The notes: generated from the letters alone by a model not told the origin. Shown: positions 10,793-21,562, counted from the first letter of the stretch. The stretch: 34,139 bases of DNA from Dinochytrium kinnereticum (GCA_027604005.1 JADGJT010000261.1:1-34139), one strand, 5' to 3'. Program-made: numbers and translations.

Positions 10793-11206
10793 ACTTTGAC
10801 CTTAAACGCGCTGTCTAAATCCGAAGTTCTATTTTTCCACTTGGTGAGACCATGGGTGAAAACGGCTATGGCTTGGTCTTACCAAGCAACGCGCGCCAGT
10901 TACTTTTAGGGCTATCCTGGGCGACTTATCAGCGGGGCCTGTCCCCCTCATGGCAATCTTGTCGCCAAGAATACTCATGAGGAAACATGCATGCACCCAC
11001 CGTGTCAGGTAATAGGTTCTCGCGATCTCCTGGATCGCTAAACAACAGCATGCATTGGGCAGAAGCTGAATCTGGACCTTAGTGAGCAAGGAACTCACGA
11101 TGACGGCCCTTTCCCACAGTTTCACTAAAGTCAGGGAAGCACGGGGGGAAACATCGGAGCGCTTGAATGTGAGGAAGGGCCGCGCCGTGTCCTTTCCATA
11201 GCGCAA
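10793..11206. other. Intergenic upstream of protease 2
   Basis: Presumed regulatory spacer. I see no gene and no repeat in it. Confidence 0.5.
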
Positions 11207-11268
11207 TATAAAAACGGACGCACTCTTAGCCTCCTCTCTTCAGAACAAGACCTCACTAGAACCTCATC
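11207..11268 (+). promoter_or_regulatory. Core promoter and leader motif of protease 2
   Basis: TATAAAAA at 11207-11214 and ACCTCATC at 11261-11268 (54 nt apart). The leader also has a second GACCTCA about 10 nt before the motif. Confidence 0.6.
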
Positions 11269-11289
11269 CACACATCCTACAAGACCCCA

Positions 11290-12218
11290 ATGGCTCGCAT
11301 TTTCCTCCTCCTTGCCTCCATGGCCGCCGCCGCCGCGGCCCTCCCCGACCTTTTCCCCCGTCGTGGTTGCGCTGCCCCCGGATTTGATCCCATTCGCGGA
11401 CCCGCGATTGAGAAGGAGCTTGCCGCTCACAAGGAGGTTATGGCTCAGAGTGGTGCGTTCGCATCACTGGTGCCCAAGACCATCAACGTCTACTTCCATG
11501 TCATTGCGACCACTGCCGGGGTTGGAAACGTCTCTGACCAGGCCATCGCTGACCAGATTGCCGTCATGAACTCTGACTTTGCTGGAAACTACAACTTTGT
11601 CCTTGCTGGCGTGAGTCTTCAATTCCTCTACCCCTTTGTCATTCATCAAGTATGAAAAGCTCTGACTAACTAATACCTTTATGATAGACTGACCGCACCT
11701 ACAACACCCGATGGTTCAACAGCGTCGGTCCCAGCAGCACCCTTCAGACCACAATGAAGAGGACCCTTCGCAAGGGTACCGCCGCTGACCTCAACCTCTA
11801 CACCGTCGGCTTCGTTTCTGGCTCCGGTGCCGGTCTCCTCGGATATGCCACCTTCCCTTCCAGCTACCGCAGCAACCCTCTCGATGACGGTGTCGTTACC
11901 CTGTACTCCTCCCTCCCTGGCGGCTCCACCCCCAACTACAACCTCGGCAAGACCATGACCCACGAAGTCGGCCACTGGCTTGGTCTTTTCCACACCTTCC
12001 AGGGCGGATGCACCGGAGCTGGTGACCAGGTTGATGACACCCCCCCTCAATCTTCCCCCACCAACGGATGCCCCGTCGGCCGCGACTCCTGCGCCGGTGG
12101 AGGTCTTGACCCCATTGAGAACTTTATGGACTACAGCTACGACAACTGTATGTCTGTGTTCTCGCCTGGTCAGTACGAGCGCGCTGCTGTCCAGATCTCG
12201 CTCTACCGCGGTCTCTAG
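11290..12218 (+). CDS. Secreted M43-family zinc metalloprotease 2
   Basis: Exons 11290-11610 and 11688-12218 (77-nt intron at the same site as the neighbours) give 283 residues. The signal peptide MARIFLLLASMAAAAAA is followed by the RRGCA variant of the candidate cysteine-switch motif (RRGCG in most copies). The zinc site is [11 protein letters not shown] at 199-209, with Met-turn [11 protein letters not shown]. The mature domain is closest to protease 3: both share the GTAADLN stretch and NYNLGKT before the zinc site. All catalytic residues are intact, so an active secreted endopeptidase is expected. Confidence 0.9.
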
Positions 12219-12274
12219 ATGGTTTCTTTTTGTTGCGTCGCGTCCCTCTTTAAAGACAGTCAGAATTTGAGAAC

Positions 12275-12320
12275 TGCCTCATTGTTATCAGAGCGTGTAG
12301 CTATCCTGACAACCAATAAA
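12275..12320 (+). terminator. 3' UTR element of protease 2 (variant)
   Basis: TGCCTCATT (12275-12283) is a one-base variant of the GACCTCAT element. It is followed by AATAAA at 12315-12320. Confidence 0.4.
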
Positions 12321-13315
12321 TAATTATGTCAACAGCACAAAGTTAAAGTTGTCTTTTAGCTCTTAAGAAGTTTGTTCGAAACGTGCTGGAAATAGATTAG
12401 GTCCGATCGGTGGGTTCTAGACCCATTTTGGAATATCTGCATGATGGCTTTATCATTTCCGAAATAGGTATAATGGTCAGCGTCACACAGAGCTCCACCG
12501 TTGGAAGCCACTTGCAAGCAAAGCCTGGATTGGGTATCCATCCATATTCATATTCAAGATAGACTCTCGCCATCGGACGACATCGCCAAGGAGGTGATAA
12601 GGCCTTCATCAAGGCCTCAGAACCATGTTGTGTAGACTTAAGGATTATCACGACTTAGACTTAAGGATTATCACGACTGGATCCCAGCAGATCGAGCACT
12701 TGCTAGCACGGCAACTCCACGCTGCATGGCCTTGTTGGTTGGTGGACAACTGATAACAGTAATTGTAATGCTTAGGCCTTGCCCCTTCATTAGGGACTTG
12801 ACTCATGTCAGCGGCCAGATCGAAAGGAATTAGATCCAAAACTCAACCACCTTCCTTGATGAGCAGACCTCGCTCGGTGGATAAACTAAAATGGCCCAAT
12901 AATGATGTTAATAAATCAAATAACTCACTATCAGTTCACAATTAGCCCCCGCGCACCCTTTCCCCACATCCTAAATAAAGCAGACACTTCCCTGCCATCC
13001 TCACAATTAATATGAAATCGCCATCGAGATCTTCAATTGTTTTCGGCTCGGAGGCAAACGAATAAACAAATAACTTGGTCCAGGACTTTTGTGGTCTCAC
13101 ACGGAAAGATGGGTCTGTGGGGAAGGGGAGCATGCGATCTGGAATTAATTTCTGAATTACTAATGGGTAACCTTTTTGTGGGGTAGACAGTTCTGGAAGC
13201 AACGTGGTTCGCGACTTGCTACAACACAGTTGCCGTCGTAGGTTGAATCTCGGCATCATGGCAGTGATTGCGCTGGCTTCGGATGTACAGTGCTGCTGGG
13301 GGCTATTCCTACGAC
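12321..13315. other. Intergenic, no gene recognised
   Basis: The longest spacer within the protease array. It contains a perfect 23-bp tandem duplication (listed separately) and no supportable gene. Confidence 0.5.
12633..12678 (+). repeat. Perfect 23-bp tandem duplication
   Basis: A 23-bp unit beginning TAGACTTAAGG occurs twice head to tail (12633-12655 and 12656-12678) with no mismatch, implying a recent duplication. Confidence 0.95.
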
Positions 13316-13371
13316 TATAAGAATGGACGTCCTCACCTCAACTTTGCCTCAGACCTCTTCAGTACCTCATC
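13316..13371 (+). promoter_or_regulatory. Core promoter and leader motif of protease 3
   Basis: TATAA at 13316-13320 and ACCTCATC at 13364-13371. An AGACCTC lies about 13 nt before the latter. Confidence 0.55.
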
Positions 13372-13395
13372 TCATCCCCCACATTCAACACGCCA

Positions 13396-14324
13396 ATGGC
13401 CCGACTTTTCTTCCTCCTCGCCTCCCTCGCTGCCGCTGCCTCGGCTCTCCCCGAGGTCTTCTCCCGAAGGGGATGCGGTACTCCCGGCTTTGACGCGGTC
13501 AAGGGCCCTCTCCTCGAGAAGGAACTCTCCGATTTCATGGAATCCCAGGCTTTCAACCAGAGCTTCACCACCCTTGCTGCCAAGACCGTCAACGTCTACT
13601 GGCACGTTATCACTGACACCGCTGGACGTGGTGCTGTCTCTGATGCTGCCATCTCTAGCCAGATCAGGGTGTTGAACTCTGACTTTGCTGGAAACTACAA
13701 CTTCGTGTTGGCTGCCGTGAGTGTCATTGCCTTGTTTCAATTCTTCATGTTGCGTTTGTTATCTTTCCAAGAAACTCAACCTATTGTTTTCAGACCGACC
13801 GCACGGTCAACACCCAGTGGTTCACCAGTGCTGGACCGAGTTCCAGCCAGCAGACCGCCATGAAGAGGGCCCTCCGCAGGGGTACTGCTGCTGACCTCAA
13901 CGTGTACACTGTCGGCTTCACCTCCGGCTCCGGAGCCGGTCTCCTCGGATACGCCACCTTCCCCTCCAGCTATCGCCGCAACCCCATCGACGACGGTGTC
14001 GTTCTCCTCTTCTCTTCCCTCCCTGGTGGTTCCACCGCCAACTACAACCTCGGCAAGACTCTCACCCATGAGATTGGTCACTGGATTGGTCTTTTCCACA
14101 CTTTCCAGGGCGGATGCACTGGATCTGGCGACCAGGTTGCTGACACCCCTCCTCAGGCTTCTCCTTCCAGCGGATGCCCCGTTGGTCGCGACTCTTGCAG
14201 GGGTGGAGGTCTTGACCCTATCCGCAACTTCATGGACTACAGCTTCGACAGCTGCATGACCGGGTTCTCTGCCGGCCAGTACACTCGTGCCGCTGCTCAG
14301 GTGTCCCTCTACCGTGGTCTTTAA
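13396..14324 (+). CDS. Secreted M43-family zinc metalloprotease 3
   Basis: Exons 13396-13716 and 13794-14324 (77-nt intron) give 283 residues. Signal peptide [17 protein letters not shown], then RRGCGTPGFD (candidate cysteine switch). The zinc site is HEIGHWIGLFH at 199-209, with Met-turn NFMDYSFDSCM. The first histidine of the beta-strand region is in the NVYWHVI context rather than NVYFHVI. No defects seen. The third tandem copy, closest in its mature domain to protease 2. Confidence 0.9.
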
Positions 14325-14426
14325 GTTGTGAAGACGCTTTGGTTTTGTTTGTTTTTTCCTCTCACACATTCATGGGACGCGACAGATTTTCTACATGTAC
14401 TGAAGATGTAAACCTGTTATGTGATT

Positions 14427-14481
14427 GACCTCATTTTTAAATCCCCTTCCTCTTTCTGGTGGCGACCTACGACTTAATAAA
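14427..14481 (+). terminator. 3' UTR element of protease 3
   Basis: GACCTCAT (14427-14434, preceded by TT) with AATAAA at 14476-14481. Confidence 0.5.
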
Positions 14482-15167
14482 CGGTCTGTTGTTTTCTGTC
14501 AAGATTTGTGTTTGTGTTGGCTTCTATTCATATCCTCGGCTCTCCTTGTTATTTCATGCATATTCTGCAATTGATACAAACTAGCTATCATCGGATGGAG
14601 TTTCGAGTTGCCGACAGGTGTTGAAGATGATATTGAGACAAAAGACTGGATTCAAATGGGAGGCCTGGTACAGAATCATATTACAAAAAGGATTGAGGGA
14701 CAAAGATTCAGCTTCACACCCACGTGGAGTCGTGGGAAACGACCAGCGCAGGGCATTAATGCTGTTGACTTTGACGATTCGACCAGACAGAACGACGCCC
14801 TCGTGATCTTAACCTGCAGTAATAATGCCTGTTTTTGCTATTTATCTTTACACGTTCTCGTAGAATGCGTACTAACTACTTTCATCATTATCTCCGACGA
14901 AATCGGCGTGCAACTGATAACGAGATAGAGGTTACCTTTCGTGGTTCAACCTCGCGGGTCTTCTCTTCTCGGCTGCTGTTGCGCCATCTCCCTTCCCATT
15001 GACCAAGGGATTTGCTGGTGCTGCGGTCCATCATGTTAATAAGGGCACAGGTGGTGGAGTGCTGCTTAGCGGTTATCAAAATTTCGGTGATATTTTTTCC
15101 TTTTGTGGACAAATTGAAACCCATCGATATCCCACACTTGTGCGTGCTGGGGGGGAATCAACTTTGC
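14482..15167. other. Intergenic upstream of protease 4
   Basis: Spacer with no supportable gene. One 106-residue open frame at 14608-14928 lacks any recognisable feature. Confidence 0.45.
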
Positions 15168-15230
15168 TATAAAACGGCCTTGCCCTCAAAGCGTAGGGAG
15201 CAGCGCATCCACCACAGTCAGAACCTCATC
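15168..15230 (+). promoter_or_regulatory. Core promoter and leader motif of protease 4
   Basis: TATAAAA at 15168-15174 and ACCTCATC at 15223-15230 (55 nt apart), 17 nt before the ATG. Confidence 0.6.
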
Positions 15231-15247
15231 CCCCAAACACACCAGCA

Positions 15248-16304
15248 ATGGCTCGTATCCTCCTCATCCTTGCGTCCTTGGCTGCCGCCGTCATGGCCGT
15301 CCCTTCCGCCATTCCTCATCGTGGCTGCGCGACCCCTCAGTTTGACCCCATCAAGGGACCCAAGTTGGAGTTGGAGTTGGCGGCTCACAGGGAGCTCATG
15401 AACTCCAACCCTTTGCTTTTAGCGAATGAGACCAAGACCATCAACGTTTACTTCCATGTTGTTAGCGATGAAGCTGGGAATGGGAATGTTAGCGAAGCTG
15501 ATGTCCTTGCCCAGATTGATGTGTTGAATGTTGACTTTGCTGGAAACTATATGTTTAGCCTTGTTGAGGTGAGAGTCGCTAATGGTCATGTTTCTTGTTC
15601 ATATCATGTGTCTCTTCTCTCTTCACGTTCTTCCTTGTACACGCCCATTTTGTCGATGTCATCCATCCCTTCCCACATCTTTGAGTTTATGTTTGTTCAC
15701 CTTTGCGGTCTTATATGGACCTGGTTAATGTTTTCTGAACACTGGAGGCGAACTTCTCACGTTTTTAGTAAAGGTCACCAGGACAGTCAACACTCTGTGG
15801 TATAGCACCGCTGGTCCCGACAACGCCGAGCAAACCGATATGAAAACCTCCCTTCGCAAGGGTGGACCCGCCGACCTCAACATCTACACCGTTGGCTTTA
15901 CCACTGGCGACAGCGCGGGTCTTCTCGGATACGCCACCTTCCCTTCCAGCTACTCTGAATTCCCGCTTGACGATGGCGTTGTCGTTCTCTACTCTTCTCT
16001 TCCCAACGGCTCCACCCCTGACTACAACCTTGGCAGGACTCTCACCCATGAGGTTGGCCACTGGTTTGGTCTTTACCACACCTTCCAGGGTGGATGCTTT
16101 GGTGGGGACTTTGTTGCTGACACTCCTGCAGAGGCGTCGCCTGCCTTTGGGTGTCCTACCGGGAGGGATACCTGCCGATCTGACCCAGGTGTTGACCCCA
16201 TTGAGAACTTTATGGATTACACTTTCGACAGTTGTATGTTCAAGTTCAGCCCTGGACAGTATGAGAGGGCTGCTACGGAGCTTTCGCTATACCGTGGGAT
16301 TTAA
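15248..16304 (+). CDS. Secreted M43-family zinc metalloprotease 4 (long intron)
   Basis: Exons 15248-15568 and 15774-16304 give 283 residues, with the same exon lengths (321 and 531 nt) as proteases 1-3. The intron is 205 nt, against 77-119 nt in the others. Its acceptor is AAG rather than the usual pyrimidine-AG, chosen because it restores the exact paralogue exon length and frame. Signal peptide MARILLILASLAAAVMA, then HRGCATP. Zinc site [11 protein letters not shown] at 199-209; Met-turn NFMDYTFDSCM. One residue is missing after GGCFGG and one is gained before GVDP relative to the other copies. Catalytic residues are intact. Confidence 0.87.
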
Positions 16305-16351
16305 GCTTGGGGCTTTTGTTAAGCGTGCTTTTAAATTACCCTTTCATTATA

Positions 16352-16386
16352 ACCTCATTTCGGAAACCTGGTTTTATTTGAATAAA
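16352..16386 (+). terminator. 3' UTR element of protease 4 (variant)
   Basis: AACCTCAT at about 16351-16358 and AATAAA at 16381-16386. Variant of the GACCTCAT element. Confidence 0.45.
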
Positions 16387-16731
16387 GAAAGAATGACCGG
16401 CGTGTCGCTTCACTTCAAAGTTGTTGCGAGGCATTCTGGCTTATCTATTGTCTTTTTCAAACGATAAGTTCCTAAACCAAAAATTAAGAAGATAAGAGCA
16501 GAACCGTAGCACAGAACCAGAGTTCCGCTTTTGGGGCGAACGCGTGCAATGCGGGGCCATCTCAAATGAAATGTGGTGTGGGGAAGCCGCTGATGACGGT
16601 TTGATGACTTTGACTGCCACTGGGACGACAGAAACAACATTGGAAGGTGACAACACGATACTGCCCATGCGATGCTCCACTAAAGGAAAACCTTCCACAA
16701 AACATACGTTATCAATGGGTGCCTTCTCGCG
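16387..16731. other. Intergenic upstream of protease 5
   Basis: Regulatory spacer. No gene seen. Confidence 0.5.
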
Positions 16732-16793
16732 TATAAAAAGGAGTGGATTCCTTAAGCCATCTGACTATCAAAAGACCTCTTTAGCACCTCATT
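16732..16793 (+). promoter_or_regulatory. Core promoter and leader motif of protease 5
   Basis: TATAAAAA at 16732-16739 and ACCTCATT at 16786-16793, directly abutting the ATG. An AGACCTC lies about 13 nt before it. Confidence 0.6.
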
Positions 16794-17767
16794 ATGGCCC
16801 GTCTCCTCGTCATCCTTGCCTCGTTAGCCGCCGCTGCCTCGGCCATTCCCCAGCTTTTCGAACGCAGCAGATCATGCGGTACTCCTGAGTTTGACCCTGT
16901 TCGAGGGGCCGCGTTGGAGAAGCAGTTTGCGCAGTTCATGCAGACTGAGGAAGCCAGCTTTTCTGCTGCTATCAATGAGATCAAGACAATCAATGTTAAC
17001 TGGCACGTCATCAGCGATACTTTTGGTAACGGAACTGTCTCGGATGAGGACATTGCCAAGCAGATTGATGTCTTGAACGGTGACTTTGCTAGCAACTACC
17101 TGTTTGTGCTGAACTCGGTGAGTTGATGACTTGAAGGTTTATTTGGTGCTGTTTCTGTACATTAGATGTCGCTTCCCTCTTTCCTTTCAAGGTTTTACAC
17201 AAACTGATCAACCTTCTTCTCTTTGCCTATTTTCAGACCGACCGCATTATCAACACCCAGTGGTTCACCAGTGCCGGCCCCAGGTCCGCTGAACAAACCG
17301 CCATGAAGAAGGCCCTCCGTCTTGGGACGAAGAAGGACCTCAATGTTTACAGTGTCGGTTTTACTGCTGGATCTGGCAAGGGCCTTCTCGGCTACGCGAC
17401 GTTCCCTGAGAGCTACACATCCAACCCAACCGACGACGGTGTAGTCCTTCTCTACTCCTCCCTCCCCGGCGGCTCTACTCCCAACTACAACCTCGGCAAG
17501 ACTCTCACCCATGAGATTGGTCACTGGCTGGGTCTCTACCACACTTTCCAAGGAGGATGCTTTGGATCTGGCGACCAGGTTTCTGACACTCCGCCTCAGT
17601 CCTCGGCTTCCAAGGGATGCCCTGTTGGCCGTAACTCTTGCTGGGGTGGTGGCTTGGACCCCATCACGAATTTCATGGATTACAGCTACGACAGCTGCAT
17701 GACTGGGTTTTCTGCTGGACAGTTTGCTCGCGCCGCTGGTCAGGTCAAGATGTACCGCGGGCTGTAA
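16794..17767 (+). CDS. Secreted M43-family zinc metalloprotease 5
   Basis: Exons 16794-17117 and 17237-17767 (119-nt intron) give 284 residues. Signal peptide [17 protein letters not shown], then the SRSCGTPEFD cysteine-switch candidate. The zinc site is [11 protein letters not shown] at about 200-210, with Met-turn [11 protein letters not shown]. The pro-region differs more from its neighbours than the mature domain does. C-terminus is KMYRGL where most copies have SLYRGL/I. Appears intact. Confidence 0.9.
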
Positions 17768-17853
17768 AACACGGCCGCCGATTGCGGGCTTAATCGTCTA
17801 AACTTTTTTGCTTCCTTTGATTGCTTACATTTGATGTGAATCTGTTTTGTGTT

Positions 17854-17894
17854 GACCTCATCTTACAAAGACGTTACCCCCTGATTAGAATAAA
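17854..17894 (+). terminator. 3' UTR element of protease 5
   Basis: GACCTCAT (17854-17861, preceded by TT) with AATAAA at 17889-17894. Confidence 0.5.
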
Positions 17895-18551
17895 CTATAC
17901 AATTGCCTACCCTTTCATTCAACCTTACGTACTATAACGAGGTATGGATCTCTCAACAAAATGTGTATCATCCCTTTACCATTTCAGTTGCCTTGAGCCT
18001 AAGCCGACCGAGAGCATTGTCAGATCGAGGAACTGCAATGAGACGTCCTGCTACCTGAATGAGTAATGATGAGGGAGAATCGGAATAAATAATAACAGAG
18101 TAATAATAACGAACGTGTTTAACTTTTTTCACGTAGAAAGGACTTGATTGAACCACAGAGTGAGTTTCTTTCTTCGATCTTGGCCCAGCATTCCCCCCTC
18201 AGCTCAATTCACCCGCATGAGAGTTTCCATCTGCAAGCGAGGCCCAATGGGTGCGCTCGCATATGGCCTTACAGACTCTGGACCTGCAGACCCAAGGATC
18301 CGGATTCATCTGTGGCCAATCAGCGGCCAGCATGACTTTAAGATTTATTTCCTTTTAAGGAAGGCAAGTGCAGCTGTTGCCGGGTTTGGACGCATCGCGA
18401 CCCGCTACCCGTGGAGGACAGATAAGAACCATTGTCGCACAGTTGACTTTCCCCCTTGATTGACATTTTGACCGCATTTGGGGACGGCGTGCTGGGCTCG
18501 AAATAAGGAAAAAGGCAGTCTGTGTTTTTTATCAGCAAGCGTCAGGCTGCC
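17895..18551. other. Intergenic upstream of protease 6
   Basis: Spacer without a supportable gene. Confidence 0.5.
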
Positions 18552-18616
18552 TATAAAGACGATGAGGCCCTCCCTTCTTTTTTCTCTTCAGACCTCCATC
18601 TCTACCAAACCTCATC
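18552..18616 (+). promoter_or_regulatory. Core promoter and leader motif of protease 6
   Basis: TATAAAG at 18552-18558 and ACCTCATC at 18609-18616 (57 nt apart), with AGACCTC about 19 nt before the latter. Confidence 0.55.
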
Positions 18617-18644
18617 CCAAAGCCTCCTGCTCTCTCAACCGCAA

Positions 18645-19608
18645 ATGGCCCGCTTCTTCCTCATCCTCGCTGCTCTGGCCTCCGCCGTTACGGCCCTTCC
18701 TGATCTGATCCCCCGTCGTGGATGCGGCTCCAAGGACTTTGACCCCGTCAAGGGAGCTGCCACTGAGTCCAAGATTGCCCTTGTCCAAAAGCAGTTACAA
18801 CAAGAATCTACCTTGGCTCTGGCCGCCCCAGCCCCCATCACGATCAAGGTCCACTTCAATGCCATCACCGACTCCCTTGGCACTGGAAACGTTTCTATCG
18901 CCTCGATTAGAGCACAGGTCGATGTGCTCAACACTGATTTCAACCCCTCAAACCTTGAGTATAAGAAGTACAACTTTGTTCTTACATCGGTGAGTCTCCC
19001 AGCCCCTTTCATGTTTGCACTCGCCTTTCTACCATCCTGATCAGTTTTCTAACCTTTTCATTCTTCTGCAGGCCCGTCGCATCGTCAGTGATGCATGGTT
19101 CAACAACGCTGGTCCCGATTCTGCTGAGCAAACTGAAATGAAAAACACCCTTCGTCAAGGTGGTCCTCGCGATCTCAACCTCTACTCTGTCGGCTTCACG
19201 GCTGGTACCGGTAAAGGCCTCCTTGGATACGCCACCTTCCCCGACAGCTACCAAGCCGCTCCAAAGGATGACGGTGTTGTCTTCCTCTACTCCTCCATGC
19301 CCGGCGGCTCTGCCCCCAACTACAACCTCGGCAAGACCCTCACCCACGAAGTCGGACACTGGCTCGGTCTCTACCACACCTTCCAGGGCGGATGCTTTGG
19401 ACAAGGCGATTTGGTTTCTGACACCCCCGCTCAGGCTTCTCCCACCTCGGGTTGCCCTACCAGCCGCGACTCGTGCCCCACCGTTCGCGGCGTCGACCCT
19501 ATTAACAACTTCATGGACTACAGCTACGATAGCTGTTTGACGGGATTCACTGCTGGTCAGATTGCCCGTGTGGACGCTTTCATCAAGGCTTACCGCCCCG
19601 CTGTCTAA
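18645..19608 (+). CDS. Secreted M43-family zinc metalloprotease 6 (most divergent of the array)
   Basis: Exons 18645-18989 and 19072-19608 (82-nt intron) give 293 residues. The ATG at 18645 is chosen over upstream in-frame codons because it sits downstream of the TATA/leader motif and starts the same MARFFLILA signal peptide as its paralogues. [10 protein letters not shown] follows. The pro-region and first strands are about eight residues longer (NPSNLEYKK insertion before YNFVL). The zinc site is [11 protein letters not shown] at about 207-217, with Met-turn [11 protein letters not shown], so the usual terminal Met of DSCM is Leu here while the Met-turn Met remains. The C-terminus AYRPAV differs from the YRGL of its relatives. 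Likely active. Confidence 0.9.
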
Positions 19609-19736
19609 ACTTCTCCTCAGACCCTTGCATACCTCTTTAGCTGCTCTCCCCGATATATCGCTTCCTTTCTATATACCGCTCTTCCTTCTTTCTTTTTTTT
19701 TTGTTCTGTTTAGCACCTCACATATCACAACACATT

Positions 19737-19773
19737 GACCTCATCCTCAAACAACATCGATATTACAAATAAA
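19737..19773 (+). terminator. 3' UTR element of protease 6
   Basis: GACCTCAT (19737-19744, preceded by TT) with AATAAA at 19768-19773. Confidence 0.5.
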
Positions 19774-20232
19774 CACTTACTGCGTCGATGCCATCTCAAT
19801 CAATACGAGAATTCCTTACATTGAGTTGTTCCTTGACTTTGTTTTATCATCGTTGTCTGCTGGGATTGTGGGGTGCCAATATGCTAAGGAGCTTAACAGG
19901 ACGTTCCGGTTGAAGCCGAGTATGTGAAGACCACATGCATCCTTCATTCGATTGGCAAGATGTGATCAATACGTTCACCGAAATGAAACCATCACTCAGA
20001 GTCCTTTTCATTTGTTGAATAATTGAAGAATCACTAGGTAATGCGGTCTCTAAGACAGTGGTGACGGTTCATTCTCACTGCCCCGCATGAGAACATCAAA
20101 ACACAATCTAGAGATTTAGTTTATGGGTCGCATAGTGAATCCTCCACCCTTTATGTATTTGTGTTGCTAAGGACCGGTCATAGATCCATTTCCCCTCAAC
20201 TTTGCCGGATCCCTCCCAGGCAGTAGTAGCCC
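19774..20232. other. Intergenic between convergent genes
   Basis: Spacer between the plus-strand protease 6 and the minus-strand protease 7. No gene seen. Confidence 0.5.
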
Positions 20233-21532
20233 TCAGTTTCGCCGGAACATCTGGATCGCGGATGCCATTCTAAAATACTGGCCTTGCGTGAACTCGTTCA
20301 TGCAGCTAATGTTTGAGTGATCAATAAATTGCGGGTTGGACTGTCGTATTCGACTTTTTAAAAAAAAGGGATGATCAAGAGGGATTTCATGCCTACCTAT
20401 CTATCGAGTAATCCATAAAGTTCCTTATAGGATCTTGTCCCCATTGCGACACGCAAGTATCCCTCCCAACAGGACACCCACTCGCCCCGGAAGCCTCAGC
20501 AGGAGTATCTGCAACCCCATCACCATCTCCAAAACACCCACCTTGAAATGTATGCAGCAATCCCAACCAATGCCCGACCTCATGAACAAGGGTTCTCCCA
20601 AGATTGAAGTTTGTCAAACTTCCTCCTGGCAGGGAACCAAAGTGAATGACCACACCATCGTTCCATGGACGAGAGCGGTACTCGTTGGGGAAGGTTGCGT
20701 AGCCGAGGATGCCGCGGTTGTTGGTAAACCCGACGGACCAGATGTTGAGGTCGCGTGCTGTTCCGTTTCGGGTGCGTTGCTTCATGTCGTTTTGAAAAGG
20801 CGCGCCTTGGCCATTCAGGTTTACCATGTTGAACCATGTTGGGTTCTTGTAGTAGTATATCTGGGAAGAACGGTGGTCAAAAGGTATTGGTGAGCAACTT
20901 GAGGACTAAACAGTATATGCACTTATGCATTAACGAGGATTCCAAACCTTTGCGATGTTAAACTTGTAGGTCCTAAAGTCATTATTCATGACATTGATCT
21001 GCCTCTGAATCTGAAAAGCCGATAGCTCCGCTTCGTGTCCATCAGACGGATACACTACATGCCAATGCACATTGAAAACCGCCGTCGACACACCAGAAAA
21101 CTGAATCAACGACCTCTGCCTCTGAATCATCATAATCGTCTCTGCCAGCTCCGCTTCAACCTCTGGAGTCGTCACACTGTCGTCAAACGAGCAAGCTCTT
21201 GGACTAATTTGCGGAACGCTTTGGCTCCCTGAACTTGGTGGGGTGCACACAGTGGATAGGATGATGGTCGGCTCGGAAACCCCATCGTTGCTTCTCATGA
21301 AACATTTCACCAGTCCACTTCCTTGAATGTTAAACTCGATCCCTCGTCGTAAGCCAGTACATCGGATGACGGTCGTGCCGCAGTCTTGCTTGCAGATGAG
21401 TTGTGCAGCATTCTGACAGTCACTGGTAGAGCGGATGACCTGGGCATGAGCCACTGATGATGGTAACAGAACAACAAGAAGATATGCCAGTAATCCCAAA
21501 AGGGCCGATGGGTGGAGTGGATGTGGTTGCAT
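20233..21532 (-). CDS. Divergent secreted M43-family metalloprotease with N-terminal six-cysteine module
   Basis: Three exons on the minus strand (21532-20948, 20860-20397, 20305-20233; introns 87 and 91 nt) encode 373 residues. The short last exon is inferred from the conserved ending: it completes DSCM and continues to a stop. Residues 1-30 form a signal peptide ending AHA. Residues about 39-96 form a six-cysteine module (C39, C47, C51, C58, C77, C96) absent from the six tandem copies. PRACS near 111-115 may be the cysteine switch. The zinc site is [11 protein letters not shown] at about 288-298, with Met-turn NFMDYSIDSCM. The first intron has a weak GTTTGG donor, supported by paralogue phase. 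An ATG ten codons upstream (21562) is possible but gives a poorer signal peptide. Family call is firm; module function unknown. Confidence 0.85.
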
Positions 21533-21562
21533 CGGTGGAGGTGGATTGATCTCCCTGATCAC

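Noticed and set aside
11679..14369. Similar antisense open frames opposite several protease genes (for example 12050-11679 and 14369-13776)
   Set aside because: They resemble each other only because the sense genes are paralogues, and have no features of their own.
18522..18644. Longer N-terminus for protease 6
   Set aside because: It would precede or overlap the TATA box and leader motif. The ATG at 18645 gives the family signal peptide.
20393..20396. Premature end of protease 7 right after the Met-turn
   Set aside because: The stop lies inside a well-formed 91-nt intron. Splicing adds a 24-codon exon with the conserved DSCM and C-terminal residues.
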